A DNA stretch of 64,000 nt from CAVUPF01 sp963777915 (GTDB taxonomy: Bacteria; Actinomycetota; Thermoleophilia; Solirubrobacterales; 70-9). Made by a program: the position numbers and the translations under genes. The stretch lies in NCBI GenBank assembly GCA_963777915.1, contig CAVZSH010000003.1, positions 62,001 to 126,000 of the forward strand. The letters are read 5' to 3'. The notes under the pieces were generated by a model. That model saw only the letters and a program-made list of their open reading frames with translations, searched no databases and was not told where the DNA came from. This document shows positions 26,445 to 35,699 of the stretch, in pieces. Position 1 is the first letter of the stretch; every line of letters begins with the position of its first letter.

Positions 26445-26746
26445 TGGCTCAACCGGCAGCACAGATAGACCTATTCGCGTGGGCAGACGAGCTGGAGCGT
26501 GAGCGCCAGCGCATCGAGAAGGCAAACAGCGCGCGTGCCGAGCGGCGTGGCTTCCTCGTCTTCGCGACCGATCCCGAGACGAGTCCCGATGCCCCGGACT
26601 ACCGGCGGGTCTATGCGACCGAGGAGCGAACACCGGCGCGAGCAATCCGCAAGGTGAGGCCGCTCGCGCCTGGCCGTCGAATGCGTGCCTACCTCGCAAC
26701 GGGCCAATACCGACAAGAGCTAGCCAACGCCCGCTGGGTCGCGTAG
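26441..26746 (+). CDS. Small hypothetical protein, third gene of the type III RM operon
   Basis: The ATG overlaps the stop of res (ATGA), so this 101-residue protein is translationally coupled to the restriction enzyme. It is charged and helical at first (IDLFAWADELERERQRIEKANSARAERRGFLVFAT), then basic (RAIRKVRPLAPGRRMRAYLATGQYRQELANARWVA). I do not recognise a family. The coupling suggests an accessory to the restriction complex, for example a control or DNA-binding factor, but nothing in the sequence proves that. No helix-turn-helix is evident. Confidence 0.55.
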   Translation: MMAQPAAQIDLFAWADELERERQRIEKANSARAERRGFLVFATDPETSPDAPDYRRVYATEERTPARAIRKVRPLAPGRRMRAYLATGQYRQELANARWVA

Positions 26747-27205
26747 GGCCACCGGGCCAGCGCCATACCCATGGTCGGTGGATCGATCCGCCGCTTGGCA
26801 CGCTCTGCGCTCAGCCGCCGTTGAGGCCTCGCGCCTCCCGAAGTTCCCACCTGCACCCCGTCGGCGAGGAGAAGATCAGCAGCGCACGCGGCCACCGTCA
26901 GGCCGCGCGCAAGGGATTGAGGGGTTGCCTTCGACAGCGAAACCTCCTCTCGGGCAGCCCGCCCTGGCCGGGCTCGTCCGCCTGCGCGGTCGGAACTGCT
27001 GCTTCAGCTCGCGAACCTGACCGCACAGGCAGACAGCGGCTGGCGTCTCGACCTCGCGGCGGCCCGGAAGTCCGCGTGAAGCGAGCTCGCCAGCAACACG
27101 AGTGTCACCGTCAAATGGGATCGATCCCAGTGGAGTGATGCGCGTGCGCGTGCGCGTGCTCCGATCCAGTGATGTGCCATTGGCATCGCGAGTCAGTTTT
27201 GTGTC
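26747..27205. other. 459-bp gap with no intact gene
   Basis: The segment separates the rightward RM operon from the leftward ABC-3C operon, whose 3' ends converge here. I find no convincing ribosome-binding site with an ORF. A plus-strand frame around 26995-27075 reads LLLQLANLTAQADSGWRLDLAAARKSA (quoted in part) and continues plausibly past one TGA, which may be decayed coding sequence. A short TGCGCG tract repeats three times at 27139-27159. Confidence 0.4.
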
Positions 27206-29236
27206 CTACCGCGTGTTCCCAGCGTGCAGGACGTGTCCGGCGAAGTCGTTGCGGTTCGCTGGTGATAGGCCGAGCAGCTCGGTGACCTTGTCATACGGCT
27301 TTGACGTGGCGACGATCGCCTGCTGCCCATGACTCGCGGTCTCGGAGAGGCGATGGAAGAGGCCCCGGAGGCTGTCGTCGGAGATATCTTGCTGGCCGGG
27401 CTCGTCAAAGACAACCAAGCCCGGATGCGCCGTCGGAAACTCACGTGCAAGCTCCAGTAGACCCGTGAGATAGGCCCACACGAGCCTCACGTTGTCGCTG
27501 GCGGAGATGTCCTTGGGGAGCAGGGGCTCGTCGAAGCGCTGGGGCAGATAGCTGTCCGGCGCGATCTCTATCTCACTGGGCGGTACGGAGGAGAACCCGT
27601 AAAGACTCAGCTGCTCGCGGATTGACTCGGCGAACGCGTCCAAGCGCGCCTTATCCTCAGACGTGAGTCCCTCGCCGGAGAGGCGCTTGAGGTCGGCCTG
27701 TAGATGTCGGCTGCGTTTGGCGAGCGGCGCGAGCGTCGTGTCGAGTGCGATGAGGATGTCGAGGACTCCATCGAGCTGCTCGATGCGCTGCGCAAGGCGG
27801 ATCTGCTTCTCGATGATCGCCCGCGAGGGCGCCTTCGCATTCTGTGTGAGAGTCGCCTTCAAGGCACGGACCTCCGCGCGGGCGTCGTTCAACTCGCGCC
27901 GGAGGCCGACGATCCGTTGACCGCTCGCCTGCAGCACTCCCTCCGCGTCGCCGCGCATTGCTACGAACGTCTGGCGCTCCTCGTCGAGCAGCGCCTTATT
28001 GTCCTCCAGGGTCATCACGGGCCGTGCGTGGTCGCCAAGAAGAGTGCCTGGTAGGCGCTGGTCACAGGTTGGGCAGCGCGACTCGTCCACCGCCAGCGCC
28101 TGAACCGAGCCCAGTTTGGACAGCCTGATGGCGTCCTGGTAGCGCTCGCGATCCTCCTCGACCGCCCGAATTCGCTCGGCGAGCGCCTCGAACTCCCCGC
28201 GCTGCTCAGCCACATCCCGGTTGGCGGCGGCCAGCTGCGCGGCGAGGTGGCCCATGCGGTCCTCCGCTCCGCGCAGCTCCTCAGCGGTCTTGTCGGCGAC
28301 CTGTTCGACGAGCGGCAGCTCTCTTGACGCCTCCTCCAGCTGCGCGCGGAAGTTCTCAACTGCGCGGTCGAGAGGTGTCCATTGGTCGTCCATGAGCACT
28401 CGCACGGTGACCGGCGGCGACGGTGGCCAATCGGCGGCCGCTTCCTTGGAAAGTCCCTCGAAGGTGCCGCCAATCTCGGCCACCCTCGCCGCGAACCCCT
28501 CAACAGCGGCACGCCAGTCAGCCTTGACCTCCGCGAGTTGGGAGATGATCACGTCGCGGTCGCTTGCGCGCGTCAGCGCGCTGAGGCCACCGAGGAACTC
28601 AACGGCTCGCCGCTCCGGATCGCGGATGCGCAAGTAGCGCGGCATCACCGCACCGATGCCGCTCCAACCCCTCGTCTGCTCTACGAACACGAACGGCGCC
28701 AGGATCTCCATGTACAGCGGGACTGTGCCCCCGTCCCAGGTTGCGACCTCCGGCAGCTCCCAGCCAATGAACGCTGCCAGACGATGATGCAGGCCTGCCT
28801 CGCGCCGCGCCGCGCCACCCATGCGAACGAAGAAGTCGCGCATGGTGTACCCGCCGCTCGGATCTGTGAGCGCTGGGCCTTCCCACGAGTTGACCAGGTG
28901 AGGATCGGCGCCGCCGACGATTTGGCGACGGAGAGTTAGTCGCTCGCCGCGCCCGTTCTCAAGCTCGGTCATCACCCAGGACTCGATGACCGGATGCTCG
29001 ACACCGCTCTCATCCTGAATCTCAGACTGCACAGCAGGCTTGAGCGGCGCCTGCGCTCCGGGTCCGAGCATCCCCTCTAGTCCCATCGCGTATAAGGCCG
29101 ACATGAGCAGGGTGGTCTTGCCCATGTTGTTCTCAGCGCGGATGAAGTTCAGATCCTCCTCGAAGTCGGCGCGGCCGGAGAAGCGACCCGGCTCGGCGAC
29201 GACCACGACCTCGGACGCGACGAGTCGCAGCCTCAT
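27206..29236 (-). CDS. SMC/Rad50-like ATPase of an ABC-3C (Lamassu-like) defence system
   Basis: The 676-residue protein has an N-terminal ATPase half with Walker A-like AENNMGKTT (residues 34-42), long charged coiled-coil arms, a zinc-hook-like CPTC near residue 388, and a C-terminal half with Walker B GLVVFDEPGQQD near residue 610. This split-ATPase, coiled-coil, zinc-hook layout is that of Rad50/SMC-type proteins and LmuB-like subunits. The first Gly of Walker A is replaced by Ala. It overlaps the middle-component gene by four bases. Such ATPases sense phage DNA structures and release an effector nuclease. Confidence 0.78.
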   Translation of the reverse strand: MRLRLVASEVVVVAEPGRFSGRADFEEDLNFIRAENNMGKTTLLMSALYAMGLEGMLGPGAQAPLKPAVQSEIQDESGVEHPVIESWVMTELENGRGERLTLRRQIVGGADPHLVNSWEGPALTDPSGGYTMRDFFVRMGGAARREAGLHHRLAAFIGWELPEVATWDGGTVPLYMEILAPFVFVEQTRGWSGIGAVMPRYLRIRDPERRAVEFLGGLSALTRASDRDVIISQLAEVKADWRAAVEGFAARVAEIGGTFEGLSKEAAADWPPSPPVTVRVLMDDQWTPLDRAVENFRAQLEEASRELPLVEQVADKTAEELRGAEDRMGHLAAQLAAANRDVAEQRGEFEALAERIRAVEEDRERYQDAIRLSKLGSVQALAVDESRCPTCDQRLPGTLLGDHARPVMTLEDNKALLDEERQTFVAMRGDAEGVLQASGQRIVGLRRELNDARAEVRALKATLTQNAKAPSRAIIEKQIRLAQRIEQLDGVLDILIALDTTLAPLAKRSRHLQADLKRLSGEGLTSEDKARLDAFAESIREQLSLYGFSSVPPSEIEIAPDSYLPQRFDEPLLPKDISASDNVRLVWAYLTGLLELAREFPTAHPGLVVFDEPGQQDISDDSLRGLFHRLSETASHGQQAIVATSKPYDKVTELLGLSPANRNDFAGHVLHAGNTR

Positions 29237-29715
29237 TGCGGCGCCCTCAGTAGCAGCGCGGCGACCGCTGTCTGCGTTAGCGGCTTAGGCAGTGCATCCA
29301 ACAGCTCCTTCTCGCGCACGAGCAGTCGCTCGTCCGAGCGGAGATTCTCGAGGAGCTCCTGGCCGTTGTCGGTCAGTGTCCAGTACTTGCCTTTCCAGGC
29401 CGCCAGACCCAACCCGCGGGCTAGGGCGACTGCACGGTCCAGTGCCGGCTCCATCCGGACGATTGCGCGATCGGGCGCAATCTCGCCGGTGAGGTACTCG
29501 CCAAGCAGCTCGGCACTACCGGCGGACCGCACGGCCCAGTTGAGGACGTGTAGCTGCTCGTGTGTCGCTTGCTCGCCACGGCAGTAGCTGACGAGAAGTA
29601 CGATGACAGGCACCCGCCAGACGGGCCGCAGGTCAGATGGCGCCGAGGTCGGCCGGTCGCGAAACAGAAACGGCCGGTCGAAGATCTGGTCAAGATCGCG
29701 CTCAACCGCAGTCAT
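29233..29715 (-). CDS. ABC-3C system middle component (LmuC-like)
   Basis: Starting from ATG 29715 gives 160 residues, mostly helical, with a winged-helix look toward the end (WKGKYWTLTDNGQELLENLRSDERLLVREKELLDALP). It begins 14 bases inside the end of the effector gene and ends 4 bases inside the ATPase gene, so it is the middle of a tightly coupled three-gene operon. Middle components of ABC-three-component systems are short, poorly conserved and occupy exactly this position. The family call rests on context and length as much as on sequence. Confidence 0.6.
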   Translation of the reverse strand: MTAVERDLDQIFDRPFLFRDRPTSAPSDLRPVWRVPVIVLLVSYCRGEQATHEQLHVLNWAVRSAGSAELLGEYLTGEIAPDRAIVRMEPALDRAVALARGLGLAAWKGKYWTLTDNGQELLENLRSDERLLVREKELLDALPKPLTQTAVAALLLRAPQ

Positions 29716-30637
29716 CAGGCTCCGGGAAGTCCAAGGGACACTCCAGCAGCCACCGACCCACGGCCCCATGCGCCATCCGGCTCGCTTGGTCAGCACCGAT
29801 AGCAGGAACGGCTGCGGTCAGCCGGTCGTTGAAGCGGCGGCGCACAGCGACGACCGAATCCGCGTGCAGCTGGTTGAAGTCGCGCTCCTCGATAATCGCC
29901 CGCTCTTCGATACCAAGCTCGGTCAGCACTCGCTCGGAGGTCGACGGGAACTCGCGACGAAGGTGCTCGCGAATATTGTCCGCCTCGACGATCTGGCGGA
30001 GCAATCGCTCCCTGAGTTCCGCTACGTCGATGGCAACGCCGGCGCGGCCGAGCTTGGCGCTCATCGCCTCGACCTTCGAGCGCGCAGCGTCCTTCATAGC
30101 AGCGACCGACTCGCTCACATCAGCCTCCGTCAGGGCTTTCGGCGGTGGGATTGTTGCCACGCCAGCGTGGTCGAGCGCGACCCGCTCTTTGGCGAAGTCC
30201 TCGTCGGTCCAGATGAGCACGGTGAAGTCGTCGTCAAGGAACGGTAGATCCTTCTCGCGAATCTCCTGGTCCTTGGCCCGCGCATGCATCACGAGCTCCT
30301 TAGAGTCGTGTAGCGGCACCATTAAGACCCAGAACTTCATAATGTGGGCGCCCAACAGGTCGGCGACCCGGTCCTTATTGGCGACGAGCTTGCCCAGGTC
30401 CTTGGTGATCTTGTCTCGTTGCTTCTCATAGCGCTTGCCGACGTCGACGGCCTCGGTGGCGTAGCACTGGTAGACGGTCGCCGCGCCATCGATCGAGTAG
30501 CCCTCCATACCGAGGTCGCCGCGATCGCGATCGGGAACCCGCACGTAGCCGGTGCTTCCATGCTTCTCGCGGAACAGCCCGTCGCAGTACGCTTGCCAGT
30601 CGTCGCCTGACCAGATGTGATGCCCGCCTGAGATCAT
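29702..30637 (-). CDS. Putative nuclease effector of the ABC-3C (Lamassu-like) system
   Basis: The 311-residue protein opens with WQAYCDGLFREKHG and then RGDLGMEGYSIDGAATVYQCYA. The Asp of GDLGMEG and the following beta-strand with Q-x-Y match the PD-(D/E)XK-like nuclease fold found as the N-terminal effector in ABC-3C operons, though the usual catalytic Lys is not obvious. The remainder is helical and charged (residues ~180-300), as expected for a segment that docks on the ATPase. It is the first gene of the operon. If the nuclease reading is right, it would degrade DNA when the ATPase detects phage. Confidence 0.6.
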   Translation of the reverse strand: MISGGHHIWSGDDWQAYCDGLFREKHGSTGYVRVPDRDRGDLGMEGYSIDGAATVYQCYATEAVDVGKRYEKQRDKITKDLGKLVANKDRVADLLGAHIMKFWVLMVPLHDSKELVMHARAKDQEIREKDLPFLDDDFTVLIWTDEDFAKERVALDHAGVATIPPPKALTEADVSESVAAMKDAARSKVEAMSAKLGRAGVAIDVAELRERLLRQIVEADNIREHLRREFPSTSERVLTELGIEERAIIEERDFNQLHADSVVAVRRRFNDRLTAAVPAIGADQASRMAHGAVGRWLLECPLDFPEPDDCG

Positions 30638-30859
30638 GTCCGACGCTGCATATGCCGGGGCACCAACGGATCTTACGTCGGCGTACGGCGCTCGCGTGCG
30701 ACCACCTCTTTGCAGGGGTAGTGGCCAGGCACGGCATGGGACTTGATGGCGCGGTTCGGCGTCGGCCTCGCGGCCGACGTCAGTGAGTCCTCGGGGGCAG
30801 CCCTCAGGCCCGATTGCATCGGCCTGTTGTAGCGACCTTTTGGGGTTCGGGTTAAATCG

Positions 30860-33800
30860 TCACCGCCCCCGGCGCCCGAAGCTATGCCCAGCCGGAGCGA
30901 CGGCGCGCAGCTCGGCCACTGCCAGCTCGCGGGCGCGGCGCTGCTCGGCGAGGCTCAGCTCACCCCCCTCACGGGCCGGCTTACATCCCGGAGCCGGGTC
31001 GATCCGTCCCACCTCGGCCTGCGGCGCTCCCCCCCACTCCAGGGCGTCCAGCGCCGAGACGATCACGTTGACGACCCCTTCGCGGCGCTCCAGCCGACCG
31101 CGGGCACGGACAAGCGGCGCGCTGCGGACGGCGCCGCGCGAGCGCTCATAGACGGGCGGCGGGATGACCAGATTGACCGTGCCCCGCTCGTCTTCGAGCA
31201 GCATGAAGGTGATCCCCTTCGCCGTCTCGGGACGCTGGCGGGCGATCACCATGCCGGCGACCTCGACCGTGGCGTCATCCTCAACCTTCCCGAGCTCCGA
31301 GCTGCGCGTGACACCCTGGCCGAACTCGCCGCGCAGGAGGGCCAGCGGGTGCTCGCCGAGGTTAACCCCGGTCGAGCGGTAGTCCTCGACGATCTTCTCC
31401 CAGCGGCCCAGCGGCGAGAGCTGGGGCGCCGGGGGAGGCTCGAGCGCCAGGGGGAGCTGCCCGTTTGCCCCTTTCTTCGTCGCCGCGGCGACGCCGAGGC
31501 GCCAGTATTCCGCCCGGCGCCGCTCCCCCGCTCCGGCCTCGCCCAGGGAGAGGCCGTCGAGCGCCCCCGCCCAGGCCAGCCGTTCCAAGCCGTCGCGGCC
31601 CGCCCCCGAGCGCGAGGCGAGCTCGGCGATGCCCCGGTAGGGGCCGCGCTCGCGCTCGGCGACCAGGGCCTCCATCTCCTCCTTCTCGACGCCCTTGACG
31701 TAGCCGAGCCCGATCCGCACCGCGAGGCCGCCGCGCCCCCGTTCGACCTGACAGAGGACGCGGCTTCGGTTGGCGTCGGGGCCAGCCACCTGCACCCCCT
31801 GGCGCTGGGCCTCGTGGATCAAGGCGTCGGGCGGGTAGAAGCCCATCGGCTGCTCGTTTAACAGCGAGCTCAGCATCTCGGGCGAGTAGTGCTCCATCAG
31901 GTAGGCCGATTCGTAGGCGAGCAGGCCGAAGGCCTTGGAGTGCGATTTGGGGAAACCGAAGCCCGAGAAGCCCTCGATCTGGCCCCAGACCCGCTCGGCG
32001 ATGGCAGCGGGGACTTCGTGGCCCTGCGCTCCGGCGAGGAAGCGTTCGTGGTAGGAGCGGATCGCCTCCGCCGAGCGGCGCCGGCTCATCGCCCGCCGCA
32101 GCCCCTCGGCCTCGCCGGAGCTGAAGCCGGCCAGCGCCATCGCCACCTCGATCACCTGCTCCTGGAAGACGATCGTGCCGAGCGTCTCGGCGAGCACCGG
32201 CTCCAGCAAGGGGTGGTCGTAGGGGATCTCGAAGTCGGGGTTCTCGCGCAGCGCCTTGCGGCGCTCGATGTAGGGGTGAATGGCACCGCCCTGGATCGGG
32301 CCGGGGCGGACCAGGGCGACCTGCACGGTTAAGTCGTCGAGGTCGCGGGGCTGGGTGCGGGGGAGCATCTGCATCTGGGCGCGGCTCTCGATCTGAAAGA
32401 CGCCGGTCGTCTTCGCGGCGCGGATCGAGTTGAAGGTCTCGGGGTCATCGAGCGGGATGCGCGAGAGGTCGATCCTCTCCCCCCTCACCCGCTCGATTTC
32501 CTCCACGCAGCGCTCGACCGCGGAGAGCATCCCCAGGCCGAGTAGGTCGATCTTCAGGAAGCCGGCATCGGCGCAGGAATCCTTGTCCCACTGGACGATC
32601 TGGCGTCCCTCCATCGCCGCCGGCACGACCGGGCAAACGTCGATCAGCGCTCGGGTGGAGATCACCATGCCGCCGGGGTGCTGGGAGGCGTGGCGGGGCA
32701 GGCCGATCGCCTCGGAGCAGAGCGCCACCAAGGCGCGCCAGCGCGGCGATCGGGCGCGCTCGGCGCCGACCGCGGCGCTGACCTGGCGCTCGATCTCCCC
32801 CGCCTCGCCGTGGAAGCCGAGCAGCCTCGCCAGTCGCTCGATCTCCCCGGCGGGCAGCCCCAGCGCCTTGCCGAGGTCGCGCACCGCACCGCGCGGGCGA
32901 TAGGTGGGGATCGCGGCGACCAGGGCGGAGTGCTCTTTGCCGTAGCGCTCATGGACGCGGGGGATCAGCGCCTCTCGGATGTCGCGCGGCAGGTCGATGT
33001 CGATGTCGGGGACCGCGGTGACTTCCTCGTTTAGGAAGCGCCCGGAGAAGAGACCCGCTTTGACCGGGTCCACATGGGAGAGCCCGGTCAGGTAGCAGAC
33101 GATCGAGCTGACGCTGGAGCCCCTTCCCCGCCCCGGCGGCAAAAGCGAACGGGCGGAGTCGGGCCCGCGCACCTCGGCCGCCACCTCGCGGGCCAGCTCC
33201 AGGAGGTCGCGATGCAAGAGGAAGAAGCCCGAGAGGCCGAGCTTTCGGATCACCCCGAGCTCCTCGCGAAGGCGCTGCTCCGCCTGGGGCCGATCGAGAG
33301 AGCCGGCGTAGCGCTTCACCAGCAGCCCCTCGCAGAGAGCAACGAGCTTGCGATCGGCGCCGGCGTCATCGGAGCCGGGATAGCGGTAGCCCAGCTCGGC
33401 GGTGAGGTCGAAGCGCAGGCGCTCGGCCAGCTCAAGCGTCTCGGCCACCGCACCGGGGTACTCGGCGAGGCGGGCGGCCATCCCCTGCGGCGAGCAGAGC
33501 GCCGGGCTGGCGTTGCCGCGGCGAAGTGACTCGCACTCCTCAAGGCTCATCCGGTTGCGCGCCGCAACGAAGGCGTCCTGCAGCCCCAGCCGCGAGCGGG
33601 CGTGAGCGTGAACGTCACCGCTCGCCACGCAGGGCACCCCGAGTCGCTCGGCCAACCTCGCCAGCCAGCGGTTGCGGGCGCGGTCATCGCGCCAGTAGGG
33701 GCGCTGCAGCTCGACCCGGAGGCGATCGGCCCCGAAGGCGCCGAGCAGCTCCCGCCCCAGCGCCTCGGCGCGGGGGCGCTCAGCGCTCTCCCAGCAGCCC

Positions 33801-34249
33801 GCCAGCACCCCCTCGCGGGCGCAGCCCGAGAGGCAGATCAGGCCCTCGGCGCGTTCCTTCACAGCCTCCAGCTCGACCCAGGGCTGAGAGAGGGCACGCT
33901 GTGGCCCGTCGCGGGTGTGGGAGTGGGCCGCGGTGATCAGGCGGCAGAGGTTGCGATAGCCGGTTGCGGTCTCGACCAGGAGGGTCAGGTGGGCGAGCCT
34001 GGAGGGGCGGGCGTCGAGCGCCGGCAGCTTTACGCTCAGCTCGGCCCCGGTGATCGCCTTGAGGCCAAGCCCCTTGCAGGCATGGGCGAACTCCATCGAG
34101 CCCCAGATCCCGTCGTGGTCGGTGAGGGCAAGGGCGGAGTAGCCGAGTGCGGCCGCTGCGCCGCTGAGCTCGTCGGGCATCGAGGCCCCGTCGAGGAAGG
34201 AGTAGGCCGAGTGGCAGTGCAGCTCGACGTAGGGGGCGGCAGCCTCCAT
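30860..34249 (-). CDS. dnaE2: DnaE2 (ImuC), error-prone DNA polymerase III alpha-type subunit
   Basis: I use ATG 34249, which overlaps the stop of the preceding small gene by one base, giving 1129 residues. The N-terminal PHP domain shows YVELHCHSAYSFLDGAS and ALTDHDG. The polymerase active site has AVPDIDIDLPRDIREAL with the catalytic aspartates. The OB-fold near the end reads VEVAGMVIARQRPETAKGITFMLLEDERG. The length and its linkage to imuB identify it as DnaE2, the translesion partner of ImuB in the SOS mutasome, not the replicative DnaE1. It is on the mobile element. Confidence 0.93.
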   Translation of the reverse strand: MEAAAPYVELHCHSAYSFLDGASMPDELSGAAAALGYSALALTDHDGIWGSMEFAHACKGLGLKAITGAELSVKLPALDARPSRLAHLTLLVETATGYRNLCRLITAAHSHTRDGPQRALSQPWVELEAVKERAEGLICLSGCAREGVLAGCWESAERPRAEALGRELLGAFGADRLRVELQRPYWRDDRARNRWLARLAERLGVPCVASGDVHAHARSRLGLQDAFVAARNRMSLEECESLRRGNASPALCSPQGMAARLAEYPGAVAETLELAERLRFDLTAELGYRYPGSDDAGADRKLVALCEGLLVKRYAGSLDRPQAEQRLREELGVIRKLGLSGFFLLHRDLLELAREVAAEVRGPDSARSLLPPGRGRGSSVSSIVCYLTGLSHVDPVKAGLFSGRFLNEEVTAVPDIDIDLPRDIREALIPRVHERYGKEHSALVAAIPTYRPRGAVRDLGKALGLPAGEIERLARLLGFHGEAGEIERQVSAAVGAERARSPRWRALVALCSEAIGLPRHASQHPGGMVISTRALIDVCPVVPAAMEGRQIVQWDKDSCADAGFLKIDLLGLGMLSAVERCVEEIERVRGERIDLSRIPLDDPETFNSIRAAKTTGVFQIESRAQMQMLPRTQPRDLDDLTVQVALVRPGPIQGGAIHPYIERRKALRENPDFEIPYDHPLLEPVLAETLGTIVFQEQVIEVAMALAGFSSGEAEGLRRAMSRRRSAEAIRSYHERFLAGAQGHEVPAAIAERVWGQIEGFSGFGFPKSHSKAFGLLAYESAYLMEHYSPEMLSSLLNEQPMGFYPPDALIHEAQRQGVQVAGPDANRSRVLCQVERGRGGLAVRIGLGYVKGVEKEEMEALVAERERGPYRGIAELASRSGAGRDGLERLAWAGALDGLSLGEAGAGERRRAEYWRLGVAAATKKGANGQLPLALEPPPAPQLSPLGRWEKIVEDYRSTGVNLGEHPLALLRGEFGQGVTRSSELGKVEDDATVEVAGMVIARQRPETAKGITFMLLEDERGTVNLVIPPPVYERSRGAVRSAPLVRARGRLERREGVVNVIVSALDALEWGGAPQAEVGRIDPAPGCKPAREGGELSLAEQRRARELAVAELRAVAPAGHSFGRRGR

Positions 34250-34494
34250 CAGGCCGAGTGGCGATACCAGCGCCCTGCGCGGAGGTCGCAGAAGACAGTG
34301 GCGGCTCGGCCGTCGGCCAAGACAAGCTCGTAGTAGTGGCGGCGGAGGGGGCGCTCGGTCCACCAGCGGTCCTCGACCAACCAGTCCTCGCGGATCGCCT
34401 CCACGGCGACGGCACCGAGCGCGATCGGTGAGCCGTCGCGGTTGACCTCGACCGCCGCCGCCTGCGGTGAATAGATGCGCCGCGCCCGGCTCAT
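34249..34494 (-). CDS. DUF6504-type small protein of the mutasome operon
   Basis: This 81-residue protein sits between imuB and dnaE2 and overlaps both (4 bases and 1 base). It begins MSRARRIYSPQAAAVEV and contains WLVEDRWWTERPLRRHYYELVLADGRAATVFCDLRAGRWYRHS, here cited for its WWTERPxRRHYYELxL pattern. This matches the small protein (DUF6504) frequently placed between imuB and dnaE2 in actinobacteria. Its role is unknown; the strict position suggests a mutasome accessory. Confidence 0.75.
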   Translation of the reverse strand: MSRARRIYSPQAAAVEVNRDGSPIALGAVAVEAIREDWLVEDRWWTERPLRRHYYELVLADGRAATVFCDLRAGRWYRHSA

Positions 34495-35699
34495 GGCTCC
34501 GGGTAGGGGCTGAGGAGGAAGCGGCGCTCGGGCACCCGCGAGCCCGGGTCGACGTCGATCACCCGCAGCAGCGCCTCCGCTCCGGCGGCTGCCCGCACCT
34601 CCCGCACGGCCGCGGCGAGGCGGCGGCGCCGCGGCTCAGCTCCTTTGAGCGTCAGTTCGAGCTGATCGGGGGCCGCCGGCCCCAGGGCGAGCGCCTGCAG
34701 GCGCAGCGCGGCGGCGGGGCCGGGCAGTGACTCAAGCCTCGGCACGAGCAGTGAACCGATCGTCTGCGCCGAGGCGCTCGGGCGCCCCAGCCCCTGCTCG
34801 GCGCTCCAGCTCCCCCCGCCGCTGAGGGACGCGCTGAGACGAAGCGCCAGCAGAGTCCGCCCGCGTCGCGCCGGGGACGCGAGCAGGCGCTCGATGAGCA
34901 GCTCGGCGGCGCGGTCTAGCTCGGAACCGGCGGTGCCTTCCGGCAGCTCGATCTCGACAGCCAGCTCCTCATGTGGCTGGCGCGGGCGAAGCGGGGTGTC
35001 CTCGCCGCGGGCGAGGCGCAGCGCCCGCAGGCCGAGCGGCCCAAAGCGGTCGGCGAGCTGATCGGCCGAGAGCGCGGCGAGGCGACCGAGGCTGCCGAGT
35101 CCCAGGCGCCCAAGGGCGGCGATCAGCTCGCCCTCGCGCCGCTCGGGGGCGCCGAGCCGGCCCCGCAGCGCCGCGACGGGAAAGGGGCGAAGGAACTTGG
35201 CGAGCGCGCGCTCGGGGACGATCGCCTCATCACCTTCGCGCGGCAGGCGCGAGCCGCGACTGGCGGCAAGCGAGGCGGAGAAGCGGGTCGGGGCGACGGC
35301 GATTGCCACCGGCAGCTTCGCCGCCTCGCGTGCCGCCGCCATCACGCCGGACGCCTCGCCTCCGTAGAGCCCGGTCAGCCCGTCAACCGCGAAAAACGCC
35401 TCGCCCTCGCGCCCCGACTCGACTGCGGCGCCGATCCCCTCAAGCCGTCCCAGCAACCCCTCCCACAACTCGGCGGCGCGGACCGGGTCGGCCGCGAGGA
35501 GCTGCAGCGCGGGGCAGCGGGCGAGCGCCTCTCCCAACGCCATCCCGGGGTGGACGCCTTGGGCCTCGGCGGCGCTTGATACTTCCCCTACCGCCTGGCG
35601 AGTGCCGGGCAGCGGGGAGAGCGCGGCAGGCTTCTCAAGGCGCCGAGCGCGAGCGGCGGATCGGAGTGCGAAGCGGGGGATGAGGACGCAAGCAACCAT
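34491..35699 (-). CDS. imuB: ImuB, catalytically inactive Y-family polymerase of the SOS mutasome
   Basis: The 402-residue protein has the Y-family layout: palm and fingers, RLGLGSLGRLAALSADQLADRFGPLGLRALRLARGED as the thumb helix-hairpin-helix, and a little-finger domain. The catalytic acidic residues of true Y polymerases are missing at the N-terminus (MVACVLIPRFAL instead of DxDxFFA), as in ImuB. It serves as a hub linking DnaE2 to the clamp. It is the first gene of the operon imuB-DUF6504-dnaE2, and a perfect SOS box touches its start codon. No imuA gene is present nearby. Confidence 0.87.
   Translation of the reverse strand: MVACVLIPRFALRSAARARRLEKPAALSPLPGTRQAVGEVSSAAEAQGVHPGMALGEALARCPALQLLAADPVRAAELWEGLLGRLEGIGAAVESGREGEAFFAVDGLTGLYGGEASGVMAAAREAAKLPVAIAVAPTRFSASLAASRGSRLPREGDEAIVPERALAKFLRPFPVAALRGRLGAPERREGELIAALGRLGLGSLGRLAALSADQLADRFGPLGLRALRLARGEDTPLRPRQPHEELAVEIELPEGTAGSELDRAAELLIERLLASPARRGRTLLALRLSASLSGGGSWSAEQGLGRPSASAQTIGSLLVPRLESLPGPAAALRLQALALGPAAPDQLELTLKGAEPRRRRLAAAVREVRAAAGAEALLRVIDVDPGSRVPERRFLLSPYPEP

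Noticed and set aside
27139..27159. Short TGCGCG repeat
   Set aside because: Only three units, in a gene-free segment. Too short to suggest more than a simple-sequence tract.
26990..27180. Possible decayed coding sequence between the RM and ABC-3C operons
   Set aside because: A plus-strand frame looks protein-like across one stop codon, but no family is recognisable and no start is present.
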